Assembly: GCA_903642235.1 (NCBI GenBank)
Contig: CAHJWL010000006.1
Location: 62,001-126,000 of the forward strand
From: Acidobacteriaceae bacterium
GTDB lineage: Bacteria; Acidobacteriota; Terriglobia; Terriglobales; Acidobacteriaceae
Reading direction: 5' to 3'
DNA: 64,000 nt
This document shows positions 34,573 to 42,220 of the stretch, piece after piece; positions within the stretch are counted from its first letter, which is position 1, and every line of letters begins with the position of its first letter. Below the pieces are notes generated by a model. That model searched no databases, was not told the origin of the DNA, and was given only the letters and a program-made list of their open reading frames with translations. Position numbers and translations under genes: made by a program.

Positions 34573-35368
34573 CCCGGGCCCGGACACCCCAGGCAGAGCC
34601 GGTCTGCGGCATACACCCGCCGGCACCGCTCTGTCGCTCCACTCCGGGCGCTCCGGCATCCTCGCCCGCGGCCGCCGCGACGCCGCCAACGCCGCCTCAA
34701 ACCCGCACTACCGGCAGGCCGTCGCTGACTTCAACGCCGGCAACTTCGTCGAAGCCGCAGAGGGTCTGCGCCTCGCCGCGGAGCAGGGCCACGCCGAGTC
34801 GCAGTACCTCCTCAGCACCATGATCGACGCCGCCCAGGGTCTCCCCCGGGACGAAGCGCAGGCCGCCTTTTGGGAACAGAAGGCCGCCGACCAGGGCCAC
34901 GCCTACGCGCAAGCCAATTTAAGCTTCCGCTGCTACGCCAGCGGCAACTTCCCTGAGGCCTTCACCTGGTGTCAGCGCGCCGCCTACAGTCATCTCGCCT
35001 GGGCGCAGTACCACCTCGGCCTCATGTATCGCAAAGGCGAGGGCATCCCGCAGAGCGACACCGACGCCGCCCACTGGTACCGCCTCGCCGCCGCGCAGGA
35101 CTTCCCCGAAGCTCAGCTGAAGCTGGCCGATCTCTACTATCTTGGACTCGGCGTCGCCCTCAGCTACACGCAGGCTGCCACTTGGTACCGCAAGGCCGCC
35201 GATCACGGCAATGCCGAAGCTCAGTTCCAGCTCGCGCATCTCTACGCCACAGGCAAGGGCGTCGAGCCCGATTACATCCAGTCCCGCCACTGGATCCGCC
35301 AGGCCGCCTTGCAAGGCCACGAACAGGCACAGCGCGAACTCAAACGCCGCGAGTACCGCGACCCATAG
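34562..35368 (+). CDS. Sel1-repeat protein
   Basis: 268-residue protein made largely of Sel1-like (TPR-type) repeats at about residues 65-260. The units are of the A-x-x-G-x-x-x-A-Q-x-x-L type, for example AEQGHAESQYLLSTM, LAWAQYHLGLMYRKGEGIP and NAEAQFQLAHLYATGKGVEP. Such repeats form protein-binding solenoids. There is no signal peptide, so it is probably cytoplasmic. The ATG at 34562 lies inside the J-domain gene (11-base overlap), arguing for a shared function, perhaps as scaffold or client adaptor. It is the last gene of the plus-strand group. Confidence 0.84.
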   Translation: MADNPGPDTPGRAGLRHTPAGTALSLHSGRSGILARGRRDAANAASNPHYRQAVADFNAGNFVEAAEGLRLAAEQGHAESQYLLSTMIDAAQGLPRDEAQAAFWEQKAADQGHAYAQANLSFRCYASGNFPEAFTWCQRAAYSHLAWAQYHLGLMYRKGEGIPQSDTDAAHWYRLAAAQDFPEAQLKLADLYYLGLGVALSYTQAATWYRKAADHGNAEAQFQLAHLYATGKGVEPDYIQSRHWIRQAALQGHEQAQRELKRREYRDP

Positions 35369-35463
35369 GCTGAACCCTGTACCCGCAGCTAGAGCACGCC
35401 TGACACTTCCATCGTTCCAACGAGCTGCCAGGCCCGCGCGCACAAAATGAAATGATCGACGTC

Positions 35464-35973
35464 CTACGGTGCCGGACTGCCCTGAACCGCCGAGGAGGCC
35501 GCCCGGTCCCGCATCTCCTCAAGCATCACCAGCATCGTCTTCGCAAACACCGGATGCATCATTGCCGGCGCGATCTCCGCCATTGGCTCCAGCACAAACG
35601 CCCGCGTGTGCATCGCCGGATGCGGCAGGCTGAGTTCATGGGTTGACAGCACGCTGCCGTCGTACAGCAGCAGATCCAGATCGATCACGCGCGGCCCCTT
35701 CGCCGCCACACCCTCCCGCACTCGGCCGATCGCCCGCTCCACCGCCAGCAGCGCCTGCATCAGCTCTACCGGCGCCAGCTGCGTCTCCAGAAGCGCTGCT
35801 CCATTCACAAAGCGCGGCTGGTCCACCGGTCCCACCGGCTCTGTCTCCCGCAGCGTTGAGACAGCCGTGACCGTTCCCAGCGCGCTCAACCGTCGCACTG
35901 CCTCCCTGATCGCAGCCGCCGGATCTCCCCACGCGGACGCGAGGTTTGATCCGAGTGCGATGGCCGCGATCAC
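35464..35973 (-). CDS. folK: 6-hydroxymethyl-7,8-dihydropterin pyrophosphokinase
   Basis: 169-residue HPPK of folate synthesis, which transfers pyrophosphate from ATP to hydroxymethyl-dihydropterin. The expected motifs are present: ALGSNLAS at the N-terminus, GPVDQPRFVNGA, the R-rich ATP-binding loop RAIGRVREGVAAKGPRVIDLDLLL, and PHPAMHTRAFVLEP. Its ATG overlaps the lpxC stop as ATGA, so lpxC and folK share a transcript, an unrelated pairing that is simply physical. Confidence 0.95.
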   Translation of the reverse strand: MIAAIALGSNLASAWGDPAAAIREAVRRLSALGTVTAVSTLRETEPVGPVDQPRFVNGAALLETQLAPVELMQALLAVERAIGRVREGVAAKGPRVIDLDLLLYDGSVLSTHELSLPHPAMHTRAFVLEPMAEIAPAMMHPVFAKTMLVMLEEMRDRAASSAVQGSPAP

Positions 35974-36953
35974 AACGCGTGCGCCTCAACCAGCTGCGGC
36001 GCCGGCGCTGCATCGTGGTTCTTCTGCACATGTGTCAGCTCCCACGCTGACCGATCGCTCAGCAGTCGCTTCACCAGCGCCACATGCATGGCATGGCCCG
36101 CGCGCTCCGCCACCACACGGCCCTGAATGCGTCTTCCAGCCAGCGCCAGATCGCCAATCAGATCCAGCACCTTGTGACGCACAAACTCATCCGGAAATCG
36201 CAGCGGCCCATTCTGCACACCGCCCGAGCCGACAATGATGGCGCACGCATCCGATACCCCGCGGATCAGCCCCATGTTCCGCAGCATCGGCTCATCTTCC
36301 TTAAACCCAAAGGTCCGCGCCGGCGCAATCAGCCGCGGGTAGTCACCCTCTTCCAGATCGCCTACAAACGTCGCCGACCCGATCGGCTGCGGAAAATCGA
36401 TGCTGTAATGAATGCCGTAGCCCTGCCCCGGATAGACCCCGATAAACTTCGATCCGTCTCGTACCTCAACCTCCCGCAGAATGCGCAGCACCTCGCGCCG
36501 CCGCCGCTGCCGCATCAGGCCCACCGCCTCAAACGCCTGTACATAGGGCAGCGCGCTGCCATCGAGAATCGGCAGCTCCAGGTTGTCCACCTCGATGATC
36601 ACGTTGTCCACGCCGTACCCGATCAGCGCCGAGAGCAGATGCTCGGTCGTCGAAATCAGCACGCTCCCGCGCATCAGGCTGGTCGCATAGCTCACCTTCG
36701 CCACGTTGCGGCCCGTCGCCGGAATCTCGAAGTTCTCAAGGTCCGTCCGGCGAAAGACAATTCCCGACCCCGCCGGTGCCGGCACCAGCCGCATCGCAAC
36801 CGGCGCACCGCTATGCAGACCCACGCCGCTGAACGCGATCTCCGCGCCGATCGTCTGCTCGTGATGCGCTTCCGTCGTCAGAACCCCTGGCCTCCCGGCA
36901 TGTGCGGTACCACCAAACCCTACATCGCCAAACCTTCCGACAAGTGTGTCCAA
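35970..36953 (-). CDS. lpxC: UDP-3-O-acyl-N-acetylglucosamine deacetylase
   Basis: 327-residue zinc enzyme for the committed step of lipid A synthesis. The zinc and catalytic residues are visible: histidine in STTEHLLSALIG, HKVLDLIGDLAL with its H and D, and the catalytic histidine in ERAGHAMHVAL. The substrate-binding DNVIIEVDNLELPILDGSA is typical. It is longer than usual (about 305). An ATG nearer the conserved HEQTIGAEIAFSGVG block is not available, so the extra 28-residue lead is kept with lower certainty. It overlaps folK by four bases (ATGA). Confidence 0.94.
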   Translation of the reverse strand: MDTLVGRFGDVGFGGTAHAGRPGVLTTEAHHEQTIGAEIAFSGVGLHSGAPVAMRLVPAPAGSGIVFRRTDLENFEIPATGRNVAKVSYATSLMRGSVLISTTEHLLSALIGYGVDNVIIEVDNLELPILDGSALPYVQAFEAVGLMRQRRRREVLRILREVEVRDGSKFIGVYPGQGYGIHYSIDFPQPIGSATFVGDLEEGDYPRLIAPARTFGFKEDEPMLRNMGLIRGVSDACAIIVGSGGVQNGPLRFPDEFVRHKVLDLIGDLALAGRRIQGRVVAERAGHAMHVALVKRLLSDRSAWELTHVQKNHDAAPAPQLVEAHAL

Positions 36954-37026
36954 TCTGCCACACTCCCCTCGGTTCGTCTTCTGACCGCAAGGTAGTTAGA
37001 ACGACAAGGACCTAATATCGCGCTTT

Positions 37027-37055
37027 CTTGTCATTCTGAGCGAAGCGAAGAACCC
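37027..37055. repeat. Dispersed repeat copy (TCATTCTGAGCGAAGCGAAGAA)
   Basis: Intergenic element between lpxC and the M20 peptidase gene, similar to copies near 20453 and 56131-56190. Short repeats of this style occur widely in acidobacterial intergenic DNA, as far as I recall. Confidence 0.5.
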
Positions 37056-37115
37056 GCTTGTCTCTCACAGCGCAACGTCGCTCACCACCTCAAACACCTG
37101 CTGTACCGTAAGGTC

Positions 37116-38252
37116 ATGTTGGACGCCATCGCCGCCCACAGCAGCAGCAGCCTCCCCTGGATCCTCAGCCACCTCCACGACCTCGTCGCGCAGGAGTCGC
37201 CCACCGAAGATCCCGCGTCCGTCAACGCCGCCGCCGCCATGGTCGCCATTTGGGCCAAAGCCGAGTGCAGCGGCCGCCCCCGTCTTCACCGCCAGCGAGA
37301 CTTCGGCGACATCCTCGAGTTCAACTTCGGCAAACCCGCCGACTCTCGCCGGCCCATCCTCCTTCTCGGCCACCTCGATACCGTCTGGCCTCTCGGCACA
37401 CTCGCCCGCATGCCTTGGCGCGCCGACGAAGGCCGCCTCTTCGGCCCCGGCGTGCTGGATATGAAGGCCGGCGTCGTCATGGCGCTCGCCGCGCTGCGTA
37501 CCCTGCGTGCGCTGAAGCTCTCCCGCCCTGTCACCCTTCTGCTCAACAGCGACGAAGAGGTCGGCAGCCCCGTCTCCCGCCCCATCACCGAACGCCTCGC
37601 CCAGACCTGCTCCGCCGTCTTCGTCCTTGAGCCGGCGCAGGGCCTCGCCTACAAGACATCCCGCAAGGGCGTCGGACACTTCGAGTTACACGTCGCGGGC
37701 GTCGGCGCGCACAGCGGAGTCGACTTCGAGCGCGGCCACTCCGCCATCCGTGAGCTCGCCCATCAGATCGAGACCGCTTCCAGCTTCACGGATCCTGCCC
37801 GCGGCCTCACCGTCAACGCCGGTGTTATCTCCGGCGGTACCCGCTCGAACATCGTTGCCGCAGACGCCCGCGCCGAGTTCGACGTCCGCATCGCCCGTGC
37901 CGCTGACGCCAGCCGCATCGAACGCCAGTTCCGGCAGCTCAAGCCGCGCGACCCCGCCTGCCGACTCACCCTCACCGGCGGCATCAATCGCCCGCCCATG
38001 GAGCGCAAGCCCGGCACCATCGCTCTCTTCAAACAGGCCCGCGCCCTCGCCAGACACGTCGGCTTCGAACTTGCCGAAGCGGGCACCGGCGGCGGCTCCG
38101 ACGGCAACTTTACCGCCGCCCTCGGGGTACCCACGCTCGACGGCATGGGCGCCGTTGGCGAGGGCGCCCATGCGGCGCACGAGTCAATCCTCATGGAGCA
38201 CCTCGTTCCCCGCACCGCTCTCCTCGCCGCCATGCTCGCCTCTCACCCTTGA
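37116..38252 (+). CDS. M20-family metallopeptidase (glutamate carboxypeptidase-like)
   Basis: 378-residue di-zinc peptidase of the M20A/CPG2 group. The metal and catalytic motifs are in order: LLGHLDTVWP (His and Asp), the bridging aspartate in GPGVLDMKAG, the base and zinc glutamates in NSDEEVGSP, and the C-terminal histidine in GEGAHAAHE. A dimerisation domain lies between about residues 185-300. No signal peptide is evident, so a cytosolic role in peptide, folate-type glutamate or amino-acid hydrolysis is likely. Substrate cannot be set from sequence. Confidence 0.9.
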   Translation: MLDAIAAHSSSSLPWILSHLHDLVAQESPTEDPASVNAAAAMVAIWAKAECSGRPRLHRQRDFGDILEFNFGKPADSRRPILLLGHLDTVWPLGTLARMPWRADEGRLFGPGVLDMKAGVVMALAALRTLRALKLSRPVTLLLNSDEEVGSPVSRPITERLAQTCSAVFVLEPAQGLAYKTSRKGVGHFELHVAGVGAHSGVDFERGHSAIRELAHQIETASSFTDPARGLTVNAGVISGGTRSNIVAADARAEFDVRIARAADASRIERQFRQLKPRDPACRLTLTGGINRPPMERKPGTIALFKQARALARHVGFELAEAGTGGGSDGNFTAALGVPTLDGMGAVGEGAHAAHESILMEHLVPRTALLAAMLASHP

Positions 38253-38328
38253 GCCCACCTTGGCGCAAGTTCGCTGGGCCGGTCTGTACACTTGCAGGAG
38301 GAAACAGTCTCAGAGTCTGCCTTTCTTG

Positions 38329-38355
38329 TTGTCATCCCGCAGGGATCTGCTTCTC
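38329..38355. repeat. Dispersed repeat copy (TTGTCATCCCGCAGGGATCTGCTTCTC type)
   Basis: One of at least four copies in the window (38329-38355, 38515-38541, 43117-43144 degenerate, 46797-46819). The core CCCGTAGGG/CCCGCAGGG is itself nearly palindromic. Confidence 0.7.
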
Positions 38356-38420
38356 GTCCGAACCGCCATCTCCCACCGCGAAGCGCAGAAGTCCAGCACT
38401 CTGCCTTGAGCCGCGAAGCG

Positions 38421-38514
38421 TCTACCCTTCCGTACTTGGTCTACCCTTCCGTACTTTGTCTACCCTGCCGTACTTTGTCTACCCCTCCGTCCTTTGTTGT
38501 CATCCCATACTTTG
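38421..38514. repeat. Tandem 19-bp repeat array
   Basis: Four consecutive 19-base units, TCTACCCTTCCGTACTTTG with 1-3 substitutions each (38421-38439, 38440-38458, 38459-38477, 38478-38496). An 18-base hybrid unit TTGTCATCCCATACTTTG (38497-38514) joins the array to the dispersed repeat at 38515. The array is minisatellite-like, with no coding role. Confidence 0.9.
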
Positions 38515-38541
38515 TTGTCATCCCGTAGGGATCTGCTTCTC
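38515..38541. repeat. Dispersed repeat copy adjoining the tandem array
   Basis: TTGTCATCCCGTAGGGATCTGCTTCTC, the best-preserved copy, directly after the tandem array, which appears to have grown from its left end. Confidence 0.7.
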
Positions 38542-38654
38542 TCTACCGGCGCGCTCGATCAAAGACTCTGTAACCGTCCATCCGGTCAAGACTTAAGCGC
38601 CTTGTTTCGAGGATTTTGGGCATAAACCACGGAGGGGTACCCCCATAGCAGTCG

Positions 38655-39260
38655 CTACGCCCTGATTGCTCCCGCGTGCGCCTCCGCCAGCAGCTCCACC
38701 GTCCGCGCGATCGGCAGCCCGACCACGTTGAAGTAGTCGCCCTCGATCCGCGGAATCCACCGTGCCGCGAACCCCTGGATGCCGTACGCGCCCGCCTTGT
38801 CCATCGGCTCAGGCCCGCTCAGGTACTCGACCATCTCCGCTTCGGCAATCACGTTGAAGCTCACCTGTGTGATCTCCACATCGGCAAAGCTCTCCTGCGC
38901 AGTCAGCACGCAGAGACCCGTCATCACCTGGTGGGTGCGACCCATCAGCAGCTCCAGCATGCGCCGCGCATCGGCCACATCGACCGGCTTGCCAAGAATC
39001 TCACCCTGGCACAACACGCATGTATCCGCACCCAGCACAAGCAGCGGGTCTGGAAGTTCCTCCCGGGAGCCGGCAGTCGCAGCCTGTCGCCGGGCCCACA
39101 CCGCCTGCGCCTTGGCCTCGGCCAGCCGCAGAACATACGTCGACGCGTCCTCCCCCGGGAGCGGCGTCTCCGGAACGTCGGCCGCGTCGACCACGAACGA
39201 AACTCCGGCCTGGGCAAGCAAGTCACGGCGGCGAGGTGAAGCAGAGGCAAGCACAAGCAT
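38655..39260 (-). CDS. maf: Maf family nucleotide pyrophosphatase
   Basis: 201-residue Maf protein, a house-cleaning pyrophosphatase acting on dTTP/UTP-like or modified nucleotides and long linked to septum inhibition. The N-terminal LVLASASPRRRDLLAQAG motif is diagnostic, with VLGADTCVLC and MELLMGRTHQVMTG-like blocks and the catalytic aspartate regions following. The start ATG (39260) lies directly after the mutarotase stop (TAG then ATG, no gap), so the two are coupled. Confidence 0.94.
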   Translation of the reverse strand: MLVLASASPRRRDLLAQAGVSFVVDAADVPETPLPGEDASTYVLRLAEAKAQAVWARRQAATAGSREELPDPLLVLGADTCVLCQGEILGKPVDVADARRMLELLMGRTHQVMTGLCVLTAQESFADVEITQVSFNVIAEAEMVEYLSGPEPMDKAGAYGIQGFAARWIPRIEGDYFNVVGLPIARTVELLAEAHAGAIRA

Positions 39261-40229
39261 CTAGGCTGGGATACTCTCGCCGCCCGCGGCGTCTCGCTCC
39301 ACCGTCACATGCGCCTCCATGGTGTGGGTCTCTCCTGCCGCCAGCGTGATCGCTGCCTCCCCAACGTTCGCCGTCTCCACGCACAGCATCCCCTGCCACC
39401 CGTCCTGCTCCATATCCCTAAGCCCTGCCGTCAGCTCTGCCCACGGATTCCACACCACCGTGTTGCGCGAGTTCTCCTTCGCAATCTGGAGCGTTCGCCC
39501 CCCTGCTTCATCCTTCACACGGTACGTCGCCCCGGTGTCCAGGTACACGCGATCGGTCACTTCAGTAAACCGAAGTGGCGCCTGGGGCTGCCGCTTCCGC
39601 TTCATCCCGTCCGGCTTGTCCAGATAGTCACCGTCTTCTGTACCTGAAAGCGTGACCCGTCCGATCTCGGCAACCGCAAAGTAACTATGAAGCGCCTCTT
39701 CAAAGCGCAGCTCTGCCTCACCCACATTCGCTACCGTCAGCCGAAGCCTGAGCTCCCGTCCCAGAATCATCTGGTACACCAGCCGAAATCCATCGAAGCC
39801 GAACGCGCGGCTCTCCTCTGTCGGCGCAAGCGCGAATGTAAGGTGCACCGCGTCCGCCATCACCGCCGCAAACTGCAGCCGCCACGGCGCCGTCCGCGCA
39901 AACCCATGTGCCGGGCTCTTCGGTGCATCGTCAGGGGCAGGCAGCACCGCCTCCGACCGCGGACCGAACCACGGCCAGATCACCGGTACTCCGCCCCGGA
40001 TCGCCTTGCCCTGCGCAAACTCCGACTGTTCGCTGAGAAACAGCACCGGCACTTCGCCCGCCGGTTGCCACCCAAGCAGGTGCGCTCCTTGCAGGGTCAC
40101 GTCTGCCCTCCCCGTCGGCGTGGTAACCGAGAGGCACACCAGATCGCCGCGCTCGGTAAACTCCAGCACGCCCGGCATGCCAAACTCGTCTCGAAGACTG
40201 TCGATCGTCTGGTCTGGTATCTCACTCAT
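39261..40229 (-). CDS. D-hexose-6-phosphate mutarotase-like (aldose 1-epimerase family)
   Basis: 322-residue galactose-mutarotase-fold protein of the YeaD type, interconverting alpha and beta anomers of sugar phosphates. Family features are LQGAHLLGWQPAG, GKAIRGGVPVIWPWFGP, and the active-site histidine in ALHSYFAVAEIG, with the acidic residue expected near WNPWAE. The frame is open a hundred codons upstream. I chose the ATG at 40229 because the family's typical N-terminus begins soon after. Upstream and divergent is a secreted unknown. It directly precedes maf. Confidence 0.87.
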   Translation of the reverse strand: MSEIPDQTIDSLRDEFGMPGVLEFTERGDLVCLSVTTPTGRADVTLQGAHLLGWQPAGEVPVLFLSEQSEFAQGKAIRGGVPVIWPWFGPRSEAVLPAPDDAPKSPAHGFARTAPWRLQFAAVMADAVHLTFALAPTEESRAFGFDGFRLVYQMILGRELRLRLTVANVGEAELRFEEALHSYFAVAEIGRVTLSGTEDGDYLDKPDGMKRKRQPQAPLRFTEVTDRVYLDTGATYRVKDEAGGRTLQIAKENSRNTVVWNPWAELTAGLRDMEQDGWQGMLCVETANVGEAAITLAAGETHTMEAHVTVERDAAGGESIPA

Positions 40230-40301
40230 ATCGCCAACAGTGTACGTCGCTCTCTGGGTTGCGGAACGCCCCGGTGTCGCGCAATCGTATGCTGAAGATG
40301 T

Positions 40302-40889
40302 ATGACTCGCCTGCTGCTCCCTGTCATCCTTCTTCTGATCGTTCCGCACCGAGCGCGCGCGATTGAGGTCAAAGTCTCTGCCAAAGCCCTCGAGCGCACT
40401 GCGAAGGCACAGCTCTTCAGTACACCTGACGGGCGTTACTATATGCGCGGGGACGCCGGATCGCCCTGCTCCGTCTACGCCGAGCAGCCCCGGATCACCT
40501 TTCGCGACAACCGCATTGTCGTTCGCGTTCATACCCGCGCCAGACTGGGCACGTCGCTCCGTGGCGCCTGTCTCGGCGTCTCGCTCACCACCGATGCTGT
40601 CGTTTCTTTAGTACCGGAGGCAGAAGGCGAGTCTATCGGCTTCCGCGATGCGCGCCTCGAACGGATGAGCGACAACCGCGAACTCAACTTCCTTCTTGCG
40701 CCCTTTCTCGCGGGCAAGCTTCCACAGAAGCTGAAGGTCAACGCTGCTGATCTTATGCGTAAGCTGCTTGACGGCTCCGGCCCTTCCACCGGCTACGCGC
40801 TCTCGCTCGACCGCCTCAAGCTGCACTCACTGCTCGTTCAGGATCAAAGCCTCATTCTCGACGCGGATGGCGCCATGAAGGTTGACTGA
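40302..40889 (+). CDS. Secreted protein of unknown function
   Basis: 195-residue protein with a signal peptide (MTRLLLPVILLLIVPHRARA, cleavage near residue 20). The mature part starts IEVKVSAKALERTAKAQLF and contains two cysteines (SPCSVY and GACLGVS) that could pair. It has a beta-rich alternating pattern reminiscent of lipid-binding periplasmic domains, but I do not recognise the family. It stands alone between divergent and convergent neighbours. Confidence 0.7.
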   Translation: MTRLLLPVILLLIVPHRARAIEVKVSAKALERTAKAQLFSTPDGRYYMRGDAGSPCSVYAEQPRITFRDNRIVVRVHTRARLGTSLRGACLGVSLTTDAVVSLVPEAEGESIGFRDARLERMSDNRELNFLLAPFLAGKLPQKLKVNAADLMRKLLDGSGPSTGYALSLDRLKLHSLLVQDQSLILDADGAMKVD

Positions 40890-40942
40890 AAGGCGGCGGT
40901 GCCGAATGCTCTCCGAGTCAAGGACAAAGTCCTGGTCGTTCT

Positions 40943-41356
40943 CTACTTGTCCATCTTCAGATTGATCGTGATCGCGTTCTTGTTCTCGAAGGAACTGATC
41001 GTCTTTACGCCGCTTTTCTTGCCATCCACCTCGGCCCAGAGTTCATAATCCGTTGCCTGTGAGAGCTGCCCAAACCGATACCCGCCGGCATCGTCCGAGA
41101 TAAAGCTCTTAACCGAGAGTGTGTGGTCATCCTTCAAATAGACCACTGCGTTCTTCACCGGCTGATTGTCTTTGGTGATGACCTTCCCGCTCACAATCCT
41201 TTGAACAGCCTGCGCAGCCATCGGCAACGTGGCCGGTAAGAGGCCACCCAGCAGGCTTGCCGAGATCAGAAGAAGAGACTTCGCGCGGCCAGAGCCCCTA
41301 TTAAAACCGGAGAATCGGGAGCGACCTGCAGAAGAGAGGACAGAGGTCCGTACCAT
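40943..41356 (-). CDS. Secreted carboxypeptidase-regulatory-like domain protein
   Basis: About 137 residues. It has a signal-like hydrophobic segment (SLLLISASLLGGLLPATLP), then one carboxypeptidase-regulatory-like (transthyretin-type) beta domain, GKVITKDNQPVKNAVVYLKD to AVDGKK-like repeats with YRFGQLSQATDYELWAE. Such domains are widespread in acidobacteria and usually mediate adhesion or cell-surface assembly. Start choice between adjacent ATGs at 41359 and 41356 is open. The longer frame further upstream runs over the next gene and is not favoured. Confidence 0.75.
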   Translation of the reverse strand: MVRTSVLSSAGRSRFSGFNRGSGRAKSLLLISASLLGGLLPATLPMAAQAVQRIVSGKVITKDNQPVKNAVVYLKDDHTLSVKSFISDDAGGYRFGQLSQATDYELWAEVDGKKSGVKTISSFENKNAITINLKMDK

Positions 41357-41399
41357 CATGCCCCCAAGTATATACAGGCCAAATCGTCCGCCTCGATCC

Positions 41400-41600
41400 T
41401 CAGTCTTCATCTTCGTCCGCAACAACTGGCTGATCTTCATCGTCATAGCCGCTATTATCGACAGGCGCCACTTCAACCGGGTCCGTCCCAACTATCTCCA
41501 GGTCGATTCCACACTCGTCACACTGCAGCGTGTCACCCTCTTCTATCTCATCTGCGTCAAGATGCAGTGGGTTATCGCACTCCGGACAAACTACCGCCAT
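41400..41600 (-). CDS. LysW-like zinc-ribbon protein
   Basis: 66-residue acidic protein. A zinc ribbon CPECDNPLHLD...CDECGIDLEIV has the CxxC-x(n)-CxxC pattern and length of LysW/ArgW, the amino-group carrier used in the lysine or arginine alpha-aminoadipate pathway. Classical LysW ends in EDWGE, with the terminal glutamate carrying the substrate. Here the tail is an acidic DEDQPVVADEDED and ends in aspartate. No lysX, lysZ or lysY genes are adjacent. The fold call is firm, but carrier function is doubtful. Confidence 0.8.
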   Translation of the reverse strand: MAVVCPECDNPLHLDADEIEEGDTLQCDECGIDLEIVGTDPVEVAPVDNSGYDDEDQPVVADEDED

Positions 41601-41845
41601 GATGTCGTCTCCGCTTTCAGCCCTTGCAGGTCAGTCTGGGAATTTGCCCATCCCTGCCCATCCCGTTCTTTCTATCGAGGAGACTCTGTCGCGTCAAGCC
41701 AAACGCCTCGATCGCCCCCGGTGAATCCGTGCAAGCTCTATCATCGCGACATCTATGGGAAGAGCAGGCCGCCTGTCGCTGCCGGCAGTAGCTACAGAGC
41801 GACCTCGCCTCTTCCGAACACCCGCTCCACTTTCAGAGAAGAGCT

Positions 41846-41989
41846 TCAGATAACGTGCGTCACCAGAAGAATGATGAGAATCAGGAGAAGCAGGCTGACA
41901 CCGCCACCGCCATAGTAGCCAAGCCCCGGTCCGAGCCGGAAGCCGCCAAACCCAAACACCAACAACAGGACGATCAAAAGAATCAACAT
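41846..41989 (-). CDS. Small membrane protein of the DUF3309 family
   Basis: 47-residue protein missed by length cut-offs. It starts MLILLIVLLLVFGFGGFRLG, has a GYYGGGG turn, then a second hydrophobic stretch SLLLLILIILLVTHVI. That is the DUF3309 plan of two short helices around a glycine-rich turn. A good ribosome-binding site (GAGGAGA) sits nine bases before the ATG at 41989. Function of the family is unknown; membrane stress is often suggested. Confidence 0.85.
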   Translation of the reverse strand: MLILLIVLLLVFGFGGFRLGPGLGYYGGGGVSLLLLILIILLVTHVI

Positions 41990-42220
41990 AGTCGTTCTCC
42001 TCGGGGCGGCAGGGTCGTCGAGTGGTGAAGCCTGTCCGCTCGTTTCCTTGTTGCCGACGCTTCACTGTGATGCTTCTGAGAGCCTTTCTGTCACTTGCCT
42101 GCCACAATTCCCTCGCCCTTCTTCCGCGCCACCGCCGGTCACGCCTGCAACAGCACCCGGCAACTTCGGCAACGTGGTCAAATAGAAGGGCAGGTACACC
42201 GCAGGCCCGCACCCTCTCCT

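Larger units (their letters stand above)
38253..38654. other. 402-base repeat-rich intergenic region
   Basis: Between the M20 peptidase gene and maf. It has no credible coding region; open frames here are products of repeats. It contains the tandem array and two copies of a dispersed GTCATCCCGTAGGGATCTGC element, listed separately. Confidence 0.6.

Noticed and set aside
38329-38541. Possible CRISPR array
   Set aside because: Units are 19 bases, contiguous with no spacers and only four in number; no cas genes are present. It is a tandem minisatellite.
41694-42212. 172-codon minus-strand frame near the DUF3309 gene
   Set aside because: Arg/Trp-rich low-complexity sequence, overlapping the true 47-residue DUF3309 gene in another frame.
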